A stretch of DNA of 64,000 bases. It comes from Planctomycetota bacterium. GTDB taxonomy: Bacteria > Planctomycetota > Planctomycetia > Pirellulales > UBA1268. Below are positions 18,199-27,250 of the stretch, piece by piece. The translations under genes were made by a program, and so were the position numbers. The notes beneath the pieces were generated by a model. The model was not told where the DNA came from. It worked only from the letters and a program-made list of their open reading frames with translations, and made no database searches. Every line of letters starts with the position of its first letter. Position 1 is the first letter of the stretch. The stretch is from contig JAGWVR010000001.1 in the NCBI GenBank assembly GCA_018970785.1, positions 1-64,000 of the forward strand, written 5' to 3'.

Positions 18199-19299
18199 AT
18201 GCGGGCTGCGATCATCGGCATCGGTGCGATCGCCCGGATGCACGCCCGGGCACTGGCCGAACTCGACGGCGTCGAACTGGTCGCCGCGACCTGCCGCACC
18301 GAGGAGAAGGGGCAGGCCTTCGCCCGCGACCACGGCTGCCGCTGGTACGCCGACACCGGCACGATGCTGCGGCGCGAGAAGCCCGATTTCGTCACCGTCG
18401 CGACTCCCTCGGGAGCCCATCTGGAAGCCGTGCTCGCCGCGGCCCGCCGCGGCATCCACGTGATCTGCGAGAAGCCGCTGGAGATCACGCTGCCGCGCGT
18501 CGACCGGATGATCGCGGCGGCGCGGCGGGGCGGAGTCGTCCTCGGGGCGATCTTTCCACAGCGCTTCAATCCGGTGGTCCAGGCCGTCCATGCCGCCGCT
18601 GCGGCGGGGCGCTTCGGCGACCTCGCCGTGGCCTCGTGCCACGTCCCCTGGTGGCGCGACGACGCCTACTACGGTCCGGGCCGCTGGCAGGGAACGAAGC
18701 GGCTCGACGGCGGCGGCGCGCTGATGAACCAGTCGATCCATGGCGTCGACGCCCTGCAGTGGATCGCGGGGGCGATGACGCCGGGGCTGGCGCCCCACGA
18801 GAACCCGGTCGAGAGCGTGGTCGCACTCTCGGCCGTGCGCTCCCACGACCGGGAGCGTCTCGAGGTCGAGGACACCTGCGTGGCGATCCTCCGCTTCCGT
18901 AACGGCGGGCTCGGGCAGATCCTCGCCGCCACCAGTCTCTATCCCGGCCAGCTCCGCCGGATCCTCGTCGGCGGCCGTGACGGCACCGCCGAGATCCTCG
19001 AGGAACAGCTCGTCGACTGGCGCTTCCGCACCGCCGCCGCCGACGACGACGCCACCCGGAACCGTCTCGGCAGCGCCAGTTCCACCAGCGGCGGCGCCGC
19101 CGACCCGATGGCGATCAACGAGGCCTGCCACACCCGCAACTTCGCCGCCTTCGTCGCCGCCCTCCACGCCGGCCGCGCGCCGGAACTGGACGGCCTCGAG
19201 GGGCGCAAGGCGGTGGCGATCGTCGCCGCCTGTTACCGCTCGGCGCGGACGGGCCGGGCCGCCCGTGTCGATGACCCGCCCCCTTCGTCGGAGGCGTGA
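18199..19299 (+). CDS. Gfo/Idh/MocA-family NAD(P)-dependent oxidoreductase
   Basis: This 366-residue enzyme has an N-terminal Rossmann fold (AAIIGIGAIARMHARAL, residues 3-19) and the family motif CEKPLEI near residue 94, which contains the catalytic lysine. The C-terminal domain typical of GFO/IDH/MocA follows, with GGGALMNQSIHGVDALQW. Members oxidise or reduce sugars, inositols and their derivatives; the substrate is not evident. GGAGAGGG precedes the ATG. The stop overlaps the start of the sugar isomerase gene by one base (TGATG). With the isomerase and the MFS transporter downstream, this looks like a three-gene sugar uptake and catabolism unit. Confidence 0.93.
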   Translation: MRAAIIGIGAIARMHARALAELDGVELVAATCRTEEKGQAFARDHGCRWYADTGTMLRREKPDFVTVATPSGAHLEAVLAAARRGIHVICEKPLEITLPRVDRMIAAARRGGVVLGAIFPQRFNPVVQAVHAAAAAGRFGDLAVASCHVPWWRDDAYYGPGRWQGTKRLDGGGALMNQSIHGVDALQWIAGAMTPGLAPHENPVESVVALSAVRSHDRERLEVEDTCVAILRFRNGGLGQILAATSLYPGQLRRILVGGRDGTAEILEEQLVDWRFRTAAADDDATRNRLGSASSTSGGAADPMAINEACHTRNFAAFVAALHAGRAPELDGLEGRKAVAIVAACYRSARTGRAARVDDPPPSSEA

Positions 19300-20132
19300 T
19301 GAACAGCCCGTTCCGCTACGCGATCTGCAACGAGACGTTCGCCGACTGGCCGCTGGAGAAGGCCTGCGACCTGGCGGCCGAGTGCGGCTACACCGGCCTC
19401 GAGATCGCGCCGTTCACGCTCGCCCCGCTGGCCGGGGAGATTTCGGCACGGCAGCGCGGCGAGATCGTGCGGACGATCGCCCGGGCGGGGCTCGAGTGTG
19501 TCGGCCTCCACTGGCTGCTGGCGAAGACCGAGGGGTTCCACGTCACCCACCCCGATCCGGCGGTCCGCCTGGCGACGGTCGAGTACCTCGGTGACCTGGC
19601 GCGGCTCTGCCACGAGCTCGGCGGAAGGGTGCTCGTGTTCGGCTCACCGCGGCAGCGGAGCCTCGTTCCGGGAGTCACCCGGGCGCTGGCATTCGACCAC
19701 CTTCACGAGGTGTTTTCGCGGCTCGTGCCGGCTCTCGAGGCGACCGACACGGTGCTGGCTGTGGAGCCCCTCGCCCCCACCGAGACCGACGTCCTCACCA
19801 CCGCCGCCGAGACCTGCCGGCTCCTCGAGCGGATCGGTTCCCCCCACGTCCGCCTCCATCTCGACGTCAAGGCGATGTCGGCCGAGGCCGAGCCGATCCC
19901 CGACCTGATCCACGCCTCGGCCGCCTGGCTCGAGCATTTCCACGCCAACGACGTCAACCTCCAGGGGCCGGGGTTCGGCGCGGTCGAGTTCACGCCGATC
20001 CTCCAGGCCCTCGCCGACATCCACTACGCCGGGTGGGTGAGCGTCGAGGTGTTCGACTATGCTCCGGGCCCGGAGCGGCTGGCGCGCGAGAGCATCGCCT
20101 ACATGCAGGGGATCGAGGCGGCGCTCGACTGA
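19299..20132 (+). CDS. Sugar phosphate isomerase/epimerase (AP endonuclease 2-like TIM barrel)
   Basis: This 277-residue protein has the xylose-isomerase-like TIM-barrel layout. FRYAICNETFADWPLEKA opens it, then YTGLEIAPFTL (with Glu in strand 2), LAVEPLAPTETD (catalytic-type Glu), VRLHLDVKAMSAEAEPI, EHFHANDVN and VSVEVFDYAPG, giving Glu, Asp and His ligands for a divalent metal. The ATG at 19299 overlaps the upstream stop by one base; a GTG immediately before gives one extra residue and is an alternative. It probably acts on the product or substrate of the preceding oxidoreductase. The exact sugar is unknown. Confidence 0.92.
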   Translation: MNSPFRYAICNETFADWPLEKACDLAAECGYTGLEIAPFTLAPLAGEISARQRGEIVRTIARAGLECVGLHWLLAKTEGFHVTHPDPAVRLATVEYLGDLARLCHELGGRVLVFGSPRQRSLVPGVTRALAFDHLHEVFSRLVPALEATDTVLAVEPLAPTETDVLTTAAETCRLLERIGSPHVRLHLDVKAMSAEAEPIPDLIHASAAWLEHFHANDVNLQGPGFGAVEFTPILQALADIHYAGWVSVEVFDYAPGPERLARESIAYMQGIEAALD

Positions 20133-20169
20133 GCCTTCCCGGCCGCACCGCACCGCACGGAGACCGACC

Positions 20170-21612
20170 ATGGCCGACCTCGCCCACGTCTCCCCGCCCG
20201 GCCGCCGGCCGGCCGACGACGGCACGCCATGGTGGACGGGGCTGACGCGCTACCACTGGTTCGTGCTCACGGTGGCGGCGCTCGGCTGGCTCTTCGACTG
20301 CCTCGACCAACAGCTGTTCAACCTCGCGCGCAAGCCGGCGATGGAGAGCCTGCTGGCGACGGCGCCGCTCGCCCCGGGCCAGGCTCAACCGAGCGAGGAG
20401 GAACGCAAGGCGCTGGCGAAGAAGGTCGACTTCTACGGCGGCCTGTCGACCTGCATCTTCCTCGCCGGCTGGGCCACCGGGGGGCTGATCTTCGGCGTCA
20501 TCGGCGACCGCTTCGGCCGGGCGCGGACGATGCTGATCACGATCCTCATTTACTCGCTGTGCACCGGACTGTCGGCGTTGTCGCGCGGGTTCTGGGATTT
20601 CGCCTTCTACCGGTTCATCACCGGGCTCGGGGTCGGCGGTGAATTCGCCGTCGGCGTGGCGCTGGTCGCCGAGGTGATGCCCGACCGGGCCCGGCCCCAC
20701 GCGCTCGGCCTCCTCCAGGCATTCTCGGCGCTCGGCAACTTCGGCGCCGCGGCGATCGGCATCGCGCTGGGGCTGTGGCAGCTGTCGACGGCGGAGGGAT
20801 TGATCTACGGCTGGGAACCGTGGCGTTGGAAGTTCGTCATCGGCGCCCTGCCGGCCGTGCTGGCGCTGGTGATCCGCTCCGGGCTCGAGGAGCCGGAGCG
20901 CTGGAAGGCGATGAAGGCCAAGGCCGCGGAGACCGGCGACGTGCTCGGCGGCTACGGCGCGCTATTCGCCCATCCACGCTGGAGCCGCAATGCCGTGCTG
21001 GGGATGCTCTTGGCCTGCTCCGGCGTGATCGGGCTGTGGGGGATCGGGTTCTTCTCGATCGACCTGCAGATGAGCGTGCTGCGAAAGACGTTCCAGGCCC
21101 AGGGCCTCGAGGGGGCGGCGCTCAAGGGGCGGCTGACGATCGCCTCGGGGGTGGCCTCGATGCTGATCCAGGTCGGCGCCTTCACCGGGATGATGCTCTC
21201 GGCACGGATCTGCAACCGGATCGGCCGGCGGCCGTTCTTCGCGATCTTCCTCGTGCTGGCGCTGTTGTCGACGATGATGGTCTTCCAGTTCCTCGACGAC
21301 ATCACCGACTTCTGGATGCTGCCGGTGATGGGGTTCTGCCAACTGTCGTTGTTCGCCGGCTACGCGATCTACTTTCCCGAGTTGTTCCCGACCCGGTTGC
21401 GCAGCACGGGGACGAGCTTCTGCTACAACGTCGGCCGGTTCGTCGCCGCCAGCGGGCCGTTCCTGCTCGGCCAGCTTTCGTCCGGCGTGTTTTCCGGCTG
21501 GGCGGAGCCGCTGCGGCCGTCGGGCACGCTGATGTGCCTGGTGTTTCTCGTCGGACTGGCAGTCCTCCCCCTGCTTCCGGAGACCGCCGGCCAGCCGCTG
21601 CCGGAGGACTGA
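20170..21612 (+). CDS. MFS transporter, sugar/organic-acid type
   Basis: This 480-residue transporter has about 12 membrane helices. The major-facilitator motif A appears as GDRFGRAR after helix 2, and GLGVGGEFAVGVALVAEVMP is typical of the metabolite:proton symporter branch. The N-terminal loop after DCLDQQLFNLARKPAM is about 40 residues longer than usual and hydrophilic (SEEERKALAKKVD). The ATG at 20170 is 37 bases after the isomerase gene stop. Upstream in-frame codons lie inside that gene. Together with the oxidoreductase and isomerase genes it forms a probable sugar-use operon; it would import the substrate across the inner membrane. Confidence 0.92.
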   Translation: MADLAHVSPPGRRPADDGTPWWTGLTRYHWFVLTVAALGWLFDCLDQQLFNLARKPAMESLLATAPLAPGQAQPSEEERKALAKKVDFYGGLSTCIFLAGWATGGLIFGVIGDRFGRARTMLITILIYSLCTGLSALSRGFWDFAFYRFITGLGVGGEFAVGVALVAEVMPDRARPHALGLLQAFSALGNFGAAAIGIALGLWQLSTAEGLIYGWEPWRWKFVIGALPAVLALVIRSGLEEPERWKAMKAKAAETGDVLGGYGALFAHPRWSRNAVLGMLLACSGVIGLWGIGFFSIDLQMSVLRKTFQAQGLEGAALKGRLTIASGVASMLIQVGAFTGMMLSARICNRIGRRPFFAIFLVLALLSTMMVFQFLDDITDFWMLPVMGFCQLSLFAGYAIYFPELFPTRLRSTGTSFCYNVGRFVAASGPFLLGQLSSGVFSGWAEPLRPSGTLMCLVFLVGLAVLPLLPETAGQPLPED

Positions 21613-21749
21613 CCCCCGCGCCTCCGGTTGGGGATCGCCGCGCCGCCGATTGCTTCCGTCGCCGCCCCCCCGGGCCGTAGACTCTGGTGCCAACGGGCCG
21701 GTGGCCACCGCCGCCGGCCGATCGCCCCCCTCCAGGAGCCCGTCCGCCC

Positions 21750-22604
21750 ATGCGCTGGGAAGGTCGTCGTCAGAGTGAGAACGTCGAGGATCGCCGGAGC
21801 ATGGCCGCGCCCGCTTTCGTCGGCGGCAGCCTGCTCACGCTCCTGATCATGTTCGCGATGCTGTTCTTCGGTGCCGATCCGCGGCAGGTCGCGGCGATCG
21901 CGCCCCAAGCCGGACCGCCGCGCGTCGCCAAGAGCCCGGCGAAGCAGAAGGCCGACGAGGAGATGACGAAGTTCGTCAAGACCGTCCTTGCCGACAACGA
22001 GGACGTGTGGGGGCAGTTGTTTCCCAAAGCGTTCAACGCCCGGTACTCGCCCCCCAAGCTCGTGATCTTCGAGAAGGCCGTTCAGAGCGCCTGTGGCATG
22101 GCGAGCGCCGCCGCCGGGCCCTTCTACTGCCCGCTCGACAAGAAGGTCTACATCGACCTGGCGTTCTACGACGAACTCAAGCGCCGCTTCGGCGCCCCGG
22201 GCGACTTCGCCCAGGCCTACGTGATCGCCCACGAGATCGGCCACCACGTCCAGAACCAGCTCGGGATCAGTGCCAAGGTCCAGTCCCTCCAGGGCAGGAT
22301 GCCGCAGGCGGAATACAACAAGTACTCGGTACGCATGGAGCTGCAGGCCGACTTCCTCGCCGGAGTCTGGGCCCATCACGTCGCCCGCTACGCGGGGATC
22401 CTCGACGAGGAGGACATCTACGAGGCGGTCAATGCCGCCCAGGCGATCGGCGACGACCGGATCCAGGCGCAGACGCAGGGCTACGTCGTCCAGGAAGCGT
22501 TCACGCACGGCACGAGCGAGCAGCGCGCCCGGTGGTTCCTGTACGGTCTCAAGACCGGCGATCCGCGCCTCATGGACCGGGCCTTCGAGGTCGACGAACC
22601 GTGA
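21750..22604 (+). CDS. Neutral zinc metallopeptidase, YpfJ/KPN_00262 family
   Basis: This 284-residue protein begins MRWEGRRQSENVEDRR, the characteristic opening of the family, followed by a membrane helix (GGSLLTLLIMFAMLFFG). The zinc site is HEIGHHVQNQLG (His161, Glu162, His165) and the third ligand is in ELQADFLAGVW. YDELKRRFGAPGDFAQAY before the zinc site is also family-typical. It is likely anchored in the cytoplasmic membrane with the protease domain outside. AGGAG lies 12 bases before the ATG. The stop is four bases before the start of the next gene, so the two are probably co-transcribed. The substrate is unknown. Confidence 0.93.
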   Translation: MRWEGRRQSENVEDRRSMAAPAFVGGSLLTLLIMFAMLFFGADPRQVAAIAPQAGPPRVAKSPAKQKADEEMTKFVKTVLADNEDVWGQLFPKAFNARYSPPKLVIFEKAVQSACGMASAAAGPFYCPLDKKVYIDLAFYDELKRRFGAPGDFAQAYVIAHEIGHHVQNQLGISAKVQSLQGRMPQAEYNKYSVRMELQADFLAGVWAHHVARYAGILDEEDIYEAVNAAQAIGDDRIQAQTQGYVVQEAFTHGTSEQRARWFLYGLKTGDPRLMDRAFEVDEP

Positions 22605-22608
22605 TCGC

Positions 22609-24042
22609 ATGCGGATCCTGCTGACCGGCGCCTCGGGGTACGTCGGCGGGTGTCTGCTCGACGCCCTCCAGGCGCGGGGCCACTCCGTCCGCTGCCTCGT
22701 GCGCCGGCCGGAGCGGCTCGCCGGCAGGACCACCCCGACGACCGAGATCGTCGCCGGTGACGCGACCAACCCGGCCGATCTCGACCGGGCGTGCGCCGGC
22801 ATCGACCTGGCCTACTGGCTCGTCCACTCGATGGAGAGCGGCGTCGACTTCGAGCGCGCCGACCGGCTCGCGGCGGAGCACTTCGCCGCCGCCGCCGGCC
22901 GCGCCGGGGTCCGGCGGCTGGTCTACCTCGGGGGCCTCGGCGCCGACGACGACCGGCTCTCGGCGCATCTCCGCAGCCGCCACGAGGTCGGGGCGATCCT
23001 CGCCGCCAGCGGCCTCGACGTCGTCGAGCTGCGGGCGTCGATCATCATCGGAGCGGGCAGTTTCTCGTTCGACCTGGTGCGGACGCTCGTCGAGCGGCTC
23101 CCGGTGATGATCTGCCCGGCGTGGCTGGCGACCCCGACGCAGCCGATCGCGATCGCCGACGTCGTCGCGGCGCTCCTGGCCGCGATCGACCTGCCGCCCG
23201 GTCCGGCGCGGATCATCGAGATCGGCGGGCCGGACAGGGTGTCGTACGGCGCTATCATGCGGGAGTACGCCGGGCAACGCGGGCTGACGCGGGTGATGAT
23301 CCCCGTCCCCGTGCTCACGCCGCGGCTCTCGAGCCTGTGGCTCAAGCTCGTCACCCCGCGCTATGCCAAGGTGGGCAGGAAATTGATCGACGGCCTCAAG
23401 AACCCCACCGTGGTCACCGATCCCGGGCCGATGCGCGATCTGCCGCTGTCGCCGCGCGGCCTGGCCGACGCCGTCCGCGAGGCGATCCAGGACGAAGACC
23501 GATCGTTCGCCGGCCGGCGCTGGGCCGAGACGGCCGACGTTGACGAACTTCCGGCGCGGTACGGCGGCCACCCCGAGGGGACGCGCCTCGTCGACCACCG
23601 CCACGCCACGGTGGCCGTCCCTCCGGCGCGGGCCTTCGCCGCCATCGAACGGATCGGCGGCGTCCACGGCTGGTACGCGCACGACTGGCTGTGGCAGCTG
23701 CGCGGCTGGATCGACCGGCTCCTCGGCGGCCCCGGGATGGGTCGCGGGCGCCGCGACCCCGACACCCTCGCCACCGGCGACACCCTCGACTGCTGGCACG
23801 TCGAGGTCTGCGATCCCCCGCGGCGGCTCCGGCTTGCCGCCGAGATGCGGCTCCCCGGCCGCGGCTGGCTGGAATTCGAGGTCGTGCCCCGGGACGACGC
23901 CGTGACGATCCACCAGACAGCGGTCTTCGATCCCAAGGGGCTGTTCGGCCTCGCCTACTGGTACGCGATCTGGCCGCTCCACGAGCTCGTCTTCAGGCAG
24001 ATGCTCGCGGGGATCGTCCGCCAGGCGACGCGCCGGCGCTGA
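22609..24042 (+). CDS. NAD(P)H-binding SDR-like protein with C-terminal DUF2867 domain
   Basis: This 477-residue protein starts with an atypical short-chain dehydrogenase fold: ILLTGASGYVGGCLL (GxxGxxG), then WLVHSMESGVDF and LVYLGGLGADD, similar to NmrA/Ycf39-like proteins. From about residue 325 a second domain, DUF2867 (a START-like lipid-binding fold), follows with VHGWYAHDWLWQLRGWIDRL and RLAAEMRLPGRGWLEFEV. The combination is known in many bacteria; its biochemical role is not established. The frame continues upstream into the preceding gene without homology, and the ATG at 22609 lies five bases after that gene stop. It is convergent with the cation exporter gene, 15 bases apart. Confidence 0.9.
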   Translation: MRILLTGASGYVGGCLLDALQARGHSVRCLVRRPERLAGRTTPTTEIVAGDATNPADLDRACAGIDLAYWLVHSMESGVDFERADRLAAEHFAAAAGRAGVRRLVYLGGLGADDDRLSAHLRSRHEVGAILAASGLDVVELRASIIIGAGSFSFDLVRTLVERLPVMICPAWLATPTQPIAIADVVAALLAAIDLPPGPARIIEIGGPDRVSYGAIMREYAGQRGLTRVMIPVPVLTPRLSSLWLKLVTPRYAKVGRKLIDGLKNPTVVTDPGPMRDLPLSPRGLADAVREAIQDEDRSFAGRRWAETADVDELPARYGGHPEGTRLVDHRHATVAVPPARAFAAIERIGGVHGWYAHDWLWQLRGWIDRLLGGPGMGRGRRDPDTLATGDTLDCWHVEVCDPPRRLRLAAEMRLPGRGWLEFEVVPRDDAVTIHQTAVFDPKGLFGLAYWYAIWPLHELVFRQMLAGIVRQATRRR

Positions 24043-24057
24043 CGGCCCGCGCCGCGG

Positions 24058-25080
24058 TCATAGCGTCTCGGCGGGGCGCTGGACGCATTCCCGGCCGGTG
24101 TCCTCCGACTCGATCTGGATCGTCGTGTGGCCGATCCCGAACAGGGAGCGGAGATCGGCCGACGCACGGCGCAGCACCGCGTCGTGACGGTCGGGCTCGG
24201 GCACGACCAGGTGGACGGTGAGCGAGATCTCCGACGTGCTCGCGTTCCAGACATGGAGGTCGTGGACCTCCGTCACGCCGGGAATGGCGGCCAGGAGGTC
24301 GGTGAGCGCCTCCGGCTCGAGCCCGCGCGGCACCGCGTCGAGCGCCAGATCGACGCTTTCGCGGAACAGGTCCCAGGTGCCGACCATCACTGCCGCCGTC
24401 ACGAGGATGCTCACCAGCGGATCGATCCACGATCGGCCGGTGAGCGCGATCACCGCGCCGGCGACGACCACCCCCGCCGACACGGCGGCATCGGCGGCCA
24501 TGTGGAGAAAGGCCCCGCGGACGTTGGCGTCGCCCCGGGCTCCGCGCGCCAGGAGCACGGCGGTGAGGGTGTTGATCGCGACCCCGACCGCGGCGACCAG
24601 AGCGACGGTCCACCCGGCCACGGGTGCCGGCTCGTGAAACCGGCGCCACGCTTCCCAGAGGAGTACGCCGCAGGCCGTCAGCAGCAGCACCGCGTTGGCG
24701 AGCGCCGCGTAGATCGTCGAGCGGCGGAACCCCCAGGTGTAGCGCCGTGTCGGCGGGCGCCGGGCGAGATGGCTCGCCCCCCACGCCAAGATCAGGCCGA
24801 GGACGTCGCCGGCGTTGTGGCCGGCGTCGGCGACCAGCGCCAACGACCCCGACCACAATCCGGCCGCGACCTCGACGACCACGAACAGCGCGTTGAGCGC
24901 CACGCCCAGGCCGAGGGCCCGGTCGAGCCCGCCCGACGACAGCGCGTTGAGGTGGTGGTGGCCGTGGCCGTGATGAGCGTGGCCGCAATGGTCGTGACCG
25001 GGATGGCCGTGGCCAGCAGGGCCGTGGTCATCCGCACGGGCCTTCGTCGTTCGGCCGCCGTGGGGCTGCGTCGCCGTCAT
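24058..25080 (-). CDS. Cation diffusion facilitator (zinc exporter, CzcD/ZitB type)
   Basis: This 340-residue inner-membrane antiporter exports Zn2+ or related divalent ions. A His-rich N-terminus (GHGHPGHDHCGHAHHGHGHH) precedes six helices. The transport site is visible as ADAGHNAGDVLG (helix 2, HNxxD) and HMAADAAVSAG (helix 5, HxxxD). The cytoplasmic domain carries the family signature VHDLHVWNAS and ends with a short tail. The ATG at 25080 is chosen because the His-rich region begins about 15 residues later and upstream in-frame codons lie in the divergent promoter. No regulator is nearby. Confidence 0.95.
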   Translation of the reverse strand: MTATQPHGGRTTKARADDHGPAGHGHPGHDHCGHAHHGHGHHHLNALSSGGLDRALGLGVALNALFVVVEVAAGLWSGSLALVADAGHNAGDVLGLILAWGASHLARRPPTRRYTWGFRRSTIYAALANAVLLLTACGVLLWEAWRRFHEPAPVAGWTVALVAAVGVAINTLTAVLLARGARGDANVRGAFLHMAADAAVSAGVVVAGAVIALTGRSWIDPLVSILVTAAVMVGTWDLFRESVDLALDAVPRGLEPEALTDLLAAIPGVTEVHDLHVWNASTSEISLTVHLVVPEPDRHDAVLRRASADLRSLFGIGHTTIQIESEDTGRECVQRPAETL

Positions 25081-25181
25081 GGGGAACGATTCCGATCGGC
25101 CCTCGGCATCGGGTAGCATCTGCGGCCGGGGGCACCGACCGATCATACCGACGGATCGCCGATCCCCCGCGGGAGGCGCGC

Positions 25182-26306
25182 ATGGAACCGATGCGGGTGG
25201 CGGTGATCGGCCGGACCGGCCGGGGTGATTACGGGCACGCGATCGACGAACTGTGGGCCGAGATTCCCGGCACAAAGCTCGTCGCCGTCGCCGACGAGTC
25301 GGCCGACGGGTTGGCCAAGGCGGTCGCGCGGCTGAAGCTCCCCGCCGACGCCGGTCACCGCGACTGGCGGGCGATGCTCGCCGCGGTCAAACCGGAGATC
25401 GTCGTCCTCTGCATGCGCCACGTCGACTGCCACGCCGAGATGGCGATCGCGGCGGCGAACGGCGGGGCGAAAGGGATCTTCATGGAGAAGCCGTTCGTGC
25501 CCACCGCGGCCGATGCCGATGCCGTGGTCGGCGCCTGCCGGGCCGCCGACACGAAACTCGGCCTCGCGTTCGTCAACCGGCACGGGCCGACCTACGCCGT
25601 CGTCCGCGACCTCGTCGAGGAGGGGCGGATCGGCCGGCTCCTCGAACTCCGCGGACGCGGCAAGGAGGACCAGCGCGGCGGCGGCGAGGATCTGTGGGTC
25701 CTCGGATCGCATGTCCTCGACATGATGGCCGACCTCGGCGGCGGACCGGTCTGGTGCCAGGCCACCGTCACCGCTGGCGGCCGGCCGATCGCGAAAGCCG
25801 ACGCGGGACCGGGCCCGGAGGGGCTCGGCCTGATCGCCGGCGATGCGGTGCACGCCACGTTCGGCCTCGCCGACGGCCCGGTGGGGTATTTCTCGACCGT
25901 CCGTGAGGCCGGGCTCAAGCAGCCTCCGTTCGGGTTGATGCTCGTCGGCACCAAGGGTGCGATCCACGTCCGCCCCGACCAGATCCCCCACGCCTACCTG
26001 CGCGAGGCACCGCTGTGGCGCGTCGACAAGGAGTTTCCCTGGCGGCCGATCGGCCCCGGGGGGCTCGACGATCCGCCCCCCGCGGCCGATGCCGATCGCG
26101 CCAAGGAACGCGCCGGGTGGGCACGGCGTGCGGCCCTCGATCTGGTCGACGCGATCCAGTCCGACCGTGAGCCGACCACGGGGATGTATGCCGGCCTGAC
26201 CACGGTCGAGATGACCGCGGCGATCTACGCGTCGGCCTTGTCGGGCAGGCGGATCGACTGGCCGCTCGAGAAGTCGCTGCCCGACCGTGGCAATCCGCTC
26301 GCCTGA
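25182..26306 (+). CDS. Gfo/Idh/MocA-family oxidoreductase, second copy
   Basis: This 374-residue protein has an N-terminal Rossmann fold with a shortened glycine loop (VAVIGRTGRGDYGHAID; the usual GxGxxG is altered) and the motif MEKPFVPTAADADA, containing the catalytic-type lysine. VLGSHVLDMMADLGGGPV is the C-terminal family helix and strand. GGGAGG lies five bases before the ATG. It starts a run of four plus-strand genes (oxidoreductase, esterase, sulfatase, beta-propeller) with short gaps, suggesting degradation of a decorated polysaccharide. The altered dinucleotide loop makes this a distant member. Confidence 0.88.
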   Translation: MEPMRVAVIGRTGRGDYGHAIDELWAEIPGTKLVAVADESADGLAKAVARLKLPADAGHRDWRAMLAAVKPEIVVLCMRHVDCHAEMAIAAANGGAKGIFMEKPFVPTAADADAVVGACRAADTKLGLAFVNRHGPTYAVVRDLVEEGRIGRLLELRGRGKEDQRGGGEDLWVLGSHVLDMMADLGGGPVWCQATVTAGGRPIAKADAGPGPEGLGLIAGDAVHATFGLADGPVGYFSTVREAGLKQPPFGLMLVGTKGAIHVRPDQIPHAYLREAPLWRVDKEFPWRPIGPGGLDDPPPAADADRAKERAGWARRAALDLVDAIQSDREPTTGMYAGLTTVEMTAAIYASALSGRRIDWPLEKSLPDRGNPLA

Positions 26307-26342
26307 CGCCCCCCGTTCGCCCCTCCCGCCAGGAACCTGCCG

Positions 26343-27218
26343 ATGCTCCGCCGCCTCCTGCCCGTGCTTGTCCTGTTCATGTTCATCGCCCCGGGCGCCC
26401 GCGCGGCCGATCCCCACGACATCGTCCTCTGGCCCGACGGCGTGCCGGAGCCGCGCGTCGCCGCGGAACCGGCCGAGACGGTGGAGAAGGGCAAGGACGG
26501 GATCCAGCGCCGCACCAACGTCTCCGTCCCGCGGTTGGTCGTCCACGGGCTGCCGCCGGCGGCCGACGGCGCGCCGCGGCCGGCGGTGATCGTCGCCCCA
26601 GGGGGTGGTTACTCGATCCTCGCCGACGAGCACGAGGGAACGGACATCGGCCGCTGGTTCAACGACCGGGGGATCGTCGCCTTCACGCTGCTGTACCGCG
26701 TGCCGACCGGGCGCGGTCCCGGCTCCGACACCGGCCCCGTGATGGACGCGCAGCGTGCCGTCTCCGAGGTCCGCCGCCGCGCGGCCGAGTTGCGGATCGA
26801 TCCTGCCCGGATCGGCCTGATGGGGTTCTCCGCCGGCGGCCACACGGCGCTCGTCGCGGCGACCACGAAAGCCGGCTTTCCCGGCGCGGAAAGCGCACCC
26901 TCCGCCCGGCCCGACGTGACGATCCTCATCTATCCCTGGCGGGTCGTCGCCGACGACGGCCCCGGCCTCTGGCCCGGTGTGACGATCGACGAGGGCACCG
27001 CGCCGACATTCATCGCGCAGACAGCCGACGACACCGCCTCACCGGTGCGCGGAGCGCTGGCGCTGTATGGCGCCCTGACGACGGCGAAGGTGCCGGCGGA
27101 GCTCCACGTCTACGAGAAGGGGGGCCACGGCTACGGGATGCGGCCGCGTGACGGCGCTCCGGGCACCGGTGACTGGCCGGCGCGGCTGGCCGACTGGCTG
27201 AAGACCCACGGCTTCTGA
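26343..27218 (+). CDS. Secreted alpha/beta-hydrolase (acetyl-esterase-like)
   Basis: This 291-residue protein has a signal peptide (LLPVLVLFMFIAPGARA) cut after about residue 21. The fold is that of BD-FAE/Axe-type carbohydrate esterases: oxyanion segment VIVAPGGGYS, nucleophile elbow GFSAGGH with Ser163, acid Asp near 229-230 in QTADDTASP, and His262 in KGGHGYGMR. It likely removes acetyl or similar groups from polysaccharides in the periplasm. It lies 36 bases after the oxidoreductase gene and 32 before the sulfatase gene, so one transcript is probable. Confidence 0.9.
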   Translation: MLRRLLPVLVLFMFIAPGARAADPHDIVLWPDGVPEPRVAAEPAETVEKGKDGIQRRTNVSVPRLVVHGLPPAADGAPRPAVIVAPGGGYSILADEHEGTDIGRWFNDRGIVAFTLLYRVPTGRGPGSDTGPVMDAQRAVSEVRRRAAELRIDPARIGLMGFSAGGHTALVAATTKAGFPGAESAPSARPDVTILIYPWRVVADDGPGLWPGVTIDEGTAPTFIAQTADDTASPVRGALALYGALTTAKVPAELHVYEKGGHGYGMRPRDGAPGTGDWPARLADWLKTHGF

Positions 27219-27250
27219 GCGGGACCGACGGCACGCGCGAGGGGATCCCG